Source: Lentisphaeria bacterium (lineage in GTDB: Bacteria; Verrucomicrobiota; Lentisphaeria; Victivallales; UBA1829). From it: a DNA stretch of 31,934 nucleotides. Shown piece after piece: positions 29,704 through 31,934 of this stretch. Both the position numbers and the translations under genes were made by a program. How positions within the stretch are numbered: the first letter of the stretch is position 1; each line of letters opens with the position of its first letter. Below the pieces are notes generated by a model. The model worked only from the letters and a program-made list of their open reading frames with translations, searched no databases and was not told the origin of the DNA. The DNA is taken from positions 1 to 31,934 of the forward strand of contig DPDG01000065.1 of NCBI GenBank assembly GCA_003526375.1. The letters are read 5' to 3'.

Positions 29704-31934
29704 TTACCTCCCGCCTCCTGAATTCAGGATCTGTCCGTTGTCGTCGGGGTCTTCGACGCGTTTTTCGAGGTCGATGAAGAGCTGACGGGCGTCACGGATG
29801 CCGCCGATCAGGAACCAGACCGTCGAGATGATTCCCACGATGCCCGGAATGACCAGCGCCGTAATGAAAAACTTGATCGTCCACCACTCGTGCGGCCACG
29901 GGTAGATTGCGTTCCAGACCACAATCGAAAGGAAGACGACCCCGATCTGGTAGACAATCGAATAGCCGAAGACCGAATAGGCGATGATCTTGTCCCCGAG
30001 CGTATATTCCTTCGTGATGCCGATGATTCTGCTGAAGACATTCCGGAGCGTCCAGCGTTCTTTCGGCGGCTCGGGAGCGTCTGCATAGATACCGCGGTGC
30101 AGAAGTTTGTCAAGATCGTAAGGCTTGTAGGTGAGGTACGAGCCGACGATGTAGCCGCCGACGGAGAGGACCATGGATATGAAGTAAATCTCGAACGAAT
30201 TGATCGGGAACTTGACGGGGTCCATGCTCCATGCGATCCACGGGTTGAACGGCGAGGAGACCGTTTCGAGGAAGGAGTTCAGCGTCTCGACCATGCCGAC
30301 CTGTTCCAGCATGGGGTAGATGCTTTGCGCCCAGTTGCGCTGGAGAATCAGTCCGAGCAGGGAAGTGCCCGACCCGAAAATGATCGCGCACCATGCGCCG
30401 GTCAGATTTCCGAAACGGCTGTAAAGTCCGAAGACCATGATCGGACCCGCGCCGCCGAGCCATACCGCGCACATGATCGTCGTGAACATGTTGATGTAGT
30501 CCAGCTGGGCGAAGAAAACCGACACGATCAGGAAAAAGACCGCCACGCCGACGCTCGTCAGGCGCAGGAGAAGCAGATGTTTTTTCTGGTCCAGATGCCC
30601 TTTGAACATCGGCAGGATCACGTCCTGCATCAGCGTCGAGGAAGCGTTGAAAATGCGGCTGTCGTCCGTGGAGATCAGCAGCATGACCATCAGGAGGCAG
30701 AACAGCCCGAGCATTCCCACCGGGAAGATTTTGCTGACCACGGACGGCATCATCATCTGCTGGTAAAGCGAACGGTATTTCTGGAACTGATAGCGCGCCT
30801 CGGGCGTGTCTCCGAGCGTGTTCCGCACCGCGTTGAAATAAGGCGTATCGGGATTTTTCTGCTGGGAAAGCGGCTGTTCCCACTCCTTTTCCGTGAAGGT
30901 TTCCGGAATCCGGTGAATCTCATCCATGACCTTTGTTCTGACCGTCTGGTCGGGGATGACACTGTCCAGAATCTTCGCGGAGAGCTCCTGCCGGATCTCC
31001 GTGCTGGTGACCTTGAATTTATTGCCGGAATGCGTGAAATGCGGACTCGTCATGAACACGATCACCACAATCGCCAGCAGCAGGATCATCATATAGGAAA
31101 AACCGTTCTTCCAGGCACCGAGCACGCCCGCCATCTTCTGCTCGTGAGGCGTCCTGCCGGTCCCGCTGGTATCGTTCCCGATCCAGCCCGCACGGTTCAG
31201 GACGGAACCGAGCAGAGTCACGATCAACGCGAAAATATTGAAATCGCGAAGCTGCGAGATGTCATACGGATTCATGAAACTCTGCCCCGGAACACGGTTC
31301 CACATGACTGGCGCAATGTCGTTCGTCCACGAGAAATTCAGGATGATGTATCCCACGATGACCACGAAAATCGGGTAGCTGAGAAGTCCCTGGAAACAGT
31401 CCGTAATCAGAAGGGAAATGCGCCCGCTCGGCCAGATGAACACCATTGCAAGGCACAGACAGAGCGTCACGATGATCACGTAACACGGCAGATTGATCCC
31501 CATGATCGTGATCCGGTGCGGAAGCCCGAGGTAGTAAATGAAAAAATTCGTCGCGATGGCGGGACCGATGGCGTTTGTGACCATCTCCGCAACCGTGCGC
31601 AGAACCGCACAGAAAACACGGAAAAACTTGCTCCCGTAACGCAGTTCGAGGAACTGCCCCATGGAGAGACACCGTGTTTCGCGCCAGCGGTACAGACAAT
31701 ATCCGGTCAATGCCATGAATACGCCGACGGGAGCCGTAATCGCCCCCCAGAAACTCACCGCGAACCCGGTCTGGTAATACTGCTCCGCCCCTGCGACGAG
31801 CGTAATCACGGACAATCCCGCGGTCATATCCCCGACAGACATCACATACCGTCCCGCGATCCGCCCCGCCGCAAGGAAATCCACCACGCCGCGCGCATAC
31901 TTCCGCGAATAGACCGACACCCAGATCAGCAACA
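29704..31934 (-). CDS. Sodium:solute symporter family protein (5' end outside the window)
   Basis: The visible 743 codons lack the start: the frame is open to the window edge, and the first visible residues (IWVSVYSRKYARGVVDFLAAGR) match the end of the usual first helix and the loop after it in SSS transporters. Motifs such as DFLAAGR, VGDMTAGLSV, LPCYVIIVTLCLC and STDDSRIFNASSTLMQDV fit this LeuT-fold family, which takes up sugars, sialic acids, amino acids or urea with sodium. About 13 or more helices are present. A hydrophilic insert of about 100 residues (visible 297-400) splits the helices, and the C-terminus extends by about 100 residues past the core. The substrate is not determinable; the neighbouring oxidoreductase hints at sugars. 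Confidence 0.9.
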   Translation of the reverse strand, partial: LLIWVSVYSRKYARGVVDFLAAGRIAGRYVMSVGDMTAGLSVITLVAGAEQYYQTGFAVSFWGAITAPVGVFMALTGYCLYRWRETRCLSMGQFLELRYGSKFFRVFCAVLRTVAEMVTNAIGPAIATNFFIYYLGLPHRITIMGINLPCYVIIVTLCLCLAMVFIWPSGRISLLITDCFQGLLSYPIFVVIVGYIILNFSWTNDIAPVMWNRVPGQSFMNPYDISQLRDFNIFALIVTLLGSVLNRAGWIGNDTSGTGRTPHEQKMAGVLGAWKNGFSYMMILLLAIVVIVFMTSPHFTHSGNKFKVTSTEIRQELSAKILDSVIPDQTVRTKVMDEIHRIPETFTEKEWEQPLSQQKNPDTPYFNAVRNTLGDTPEARYQFQKYRSLYQQMMMPSVVSKIFPVGMLGLFCLLMVMLLISTDDSRIFNASSTLMQDVILPMFKGHLDQKKHLLLLRLTSVGVAVFFLIVSVFFAQLDYINMFTTIMCAVWLGGAGPIMVFGLYSRFGNLTGAWCAIIFGSGTSLLGLILQRNWAQSIYPMLEQVGMVETLNSFLETVSSPFNPWIAWSMDPVKFPINSFEIYFISMVLSVGGYIVGSYLTYKPYDLDKLLHRGIYADAPEPPKERWTLRNVFSRIIGITKEYTLGDKIIAYSVFGYSIVYQIGVVFLSIVVWNAIYPWPHEWWTIKFFITALVIPGIVGIISTVWFLIGGIRDARQLFIDLEKRVEDPDDNGQILNSGGGR

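Overview
The window is a chromosomal stretch of moderate G+C from a Gram-negative-type bacterium. The gene content suggests the PVC superphylum, most plausibly Lentisphaerota (Victivallis-like). The pointers are a Hanks-type Ser/Thr kinase with an N-terminal zinc ribbon, orphan Flp/TadE/TadG-type pilus genes, a Gfo/Idh/MocA oxidoreductase with a four-cysteine insert, an unusually long sodium:solute symporter, a LacI-type repressor and sigma-54. This assignment is inference: there is no rRNA or other diagnostic marker. I see no tRNA, rRNA, CRISPR array, insertion sequence or prophage.

Layout. Positions 1-1.5 kb hold the first codons of a minus-strand gene leaving the window, a 326-base non-coding stretch with a perfect 11-bp inverted repeat, and a LacI-family regulator with its own sigma-70 promoter. 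Positions 1.5-5.8 kb (minus) form a housekeeping operon, thiL-tsaE-(degenerate SDR)-uvrB. Positions 5.9-10.8 kb (plus) hold envelope-related genes: a tiny secreted QW-motif protein, a secreted lysine-rich coiled-coil protein, a cardiolipin-synthase-like enzyme, and a GT2/GT-C fusion glycosyltransferase. Three of the four have recognisable sigma-70 promoters. Positions 10.9-15.2 kb (minus) run panD, two Flp-like pilins, a terminator plus a very stable hairpin, tadE, tadG-like, and a TerB/DnaJ (DjlA-like) gene. Positions 15.3-17.1 kb carry a plus-strand endonuclease/phosphatase-family protein and a convergent sugar-kinase-like LPS-core kinase whose 3' ends overlap.

Positions 17.2-22.4 kb (minus) form a compact signalling operon: WalJ/YycJ-like metallo-hydrolase, zinc-ribbon Ser/Thr kinase, a membrane hybrid 'histidine kinase' that lacks its phospho-accepting histidine, and a small secreted protein. 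This is the best candidate here for an undescribed system. Positions 22.6-26.4 kb (plus) hold rpoN, then, one base later, an STT3-like polytopic membrane protein. Positions 26.4-29.6 kb (minus) hold a Gfo/Idh/MocA oxidoreductase overlapping a Uup-type ABC-F ATPase, preceded by a palindromic operator lying on a promoter that would give an almost leaderless mRNA. The window closes with most of a sodium:solute symporter.

Most genes fall into short co-directional operons with tight spacing or 1-4 base overlaps. All functional calls rest on motif recognition in the translated sequence; no database search was run.
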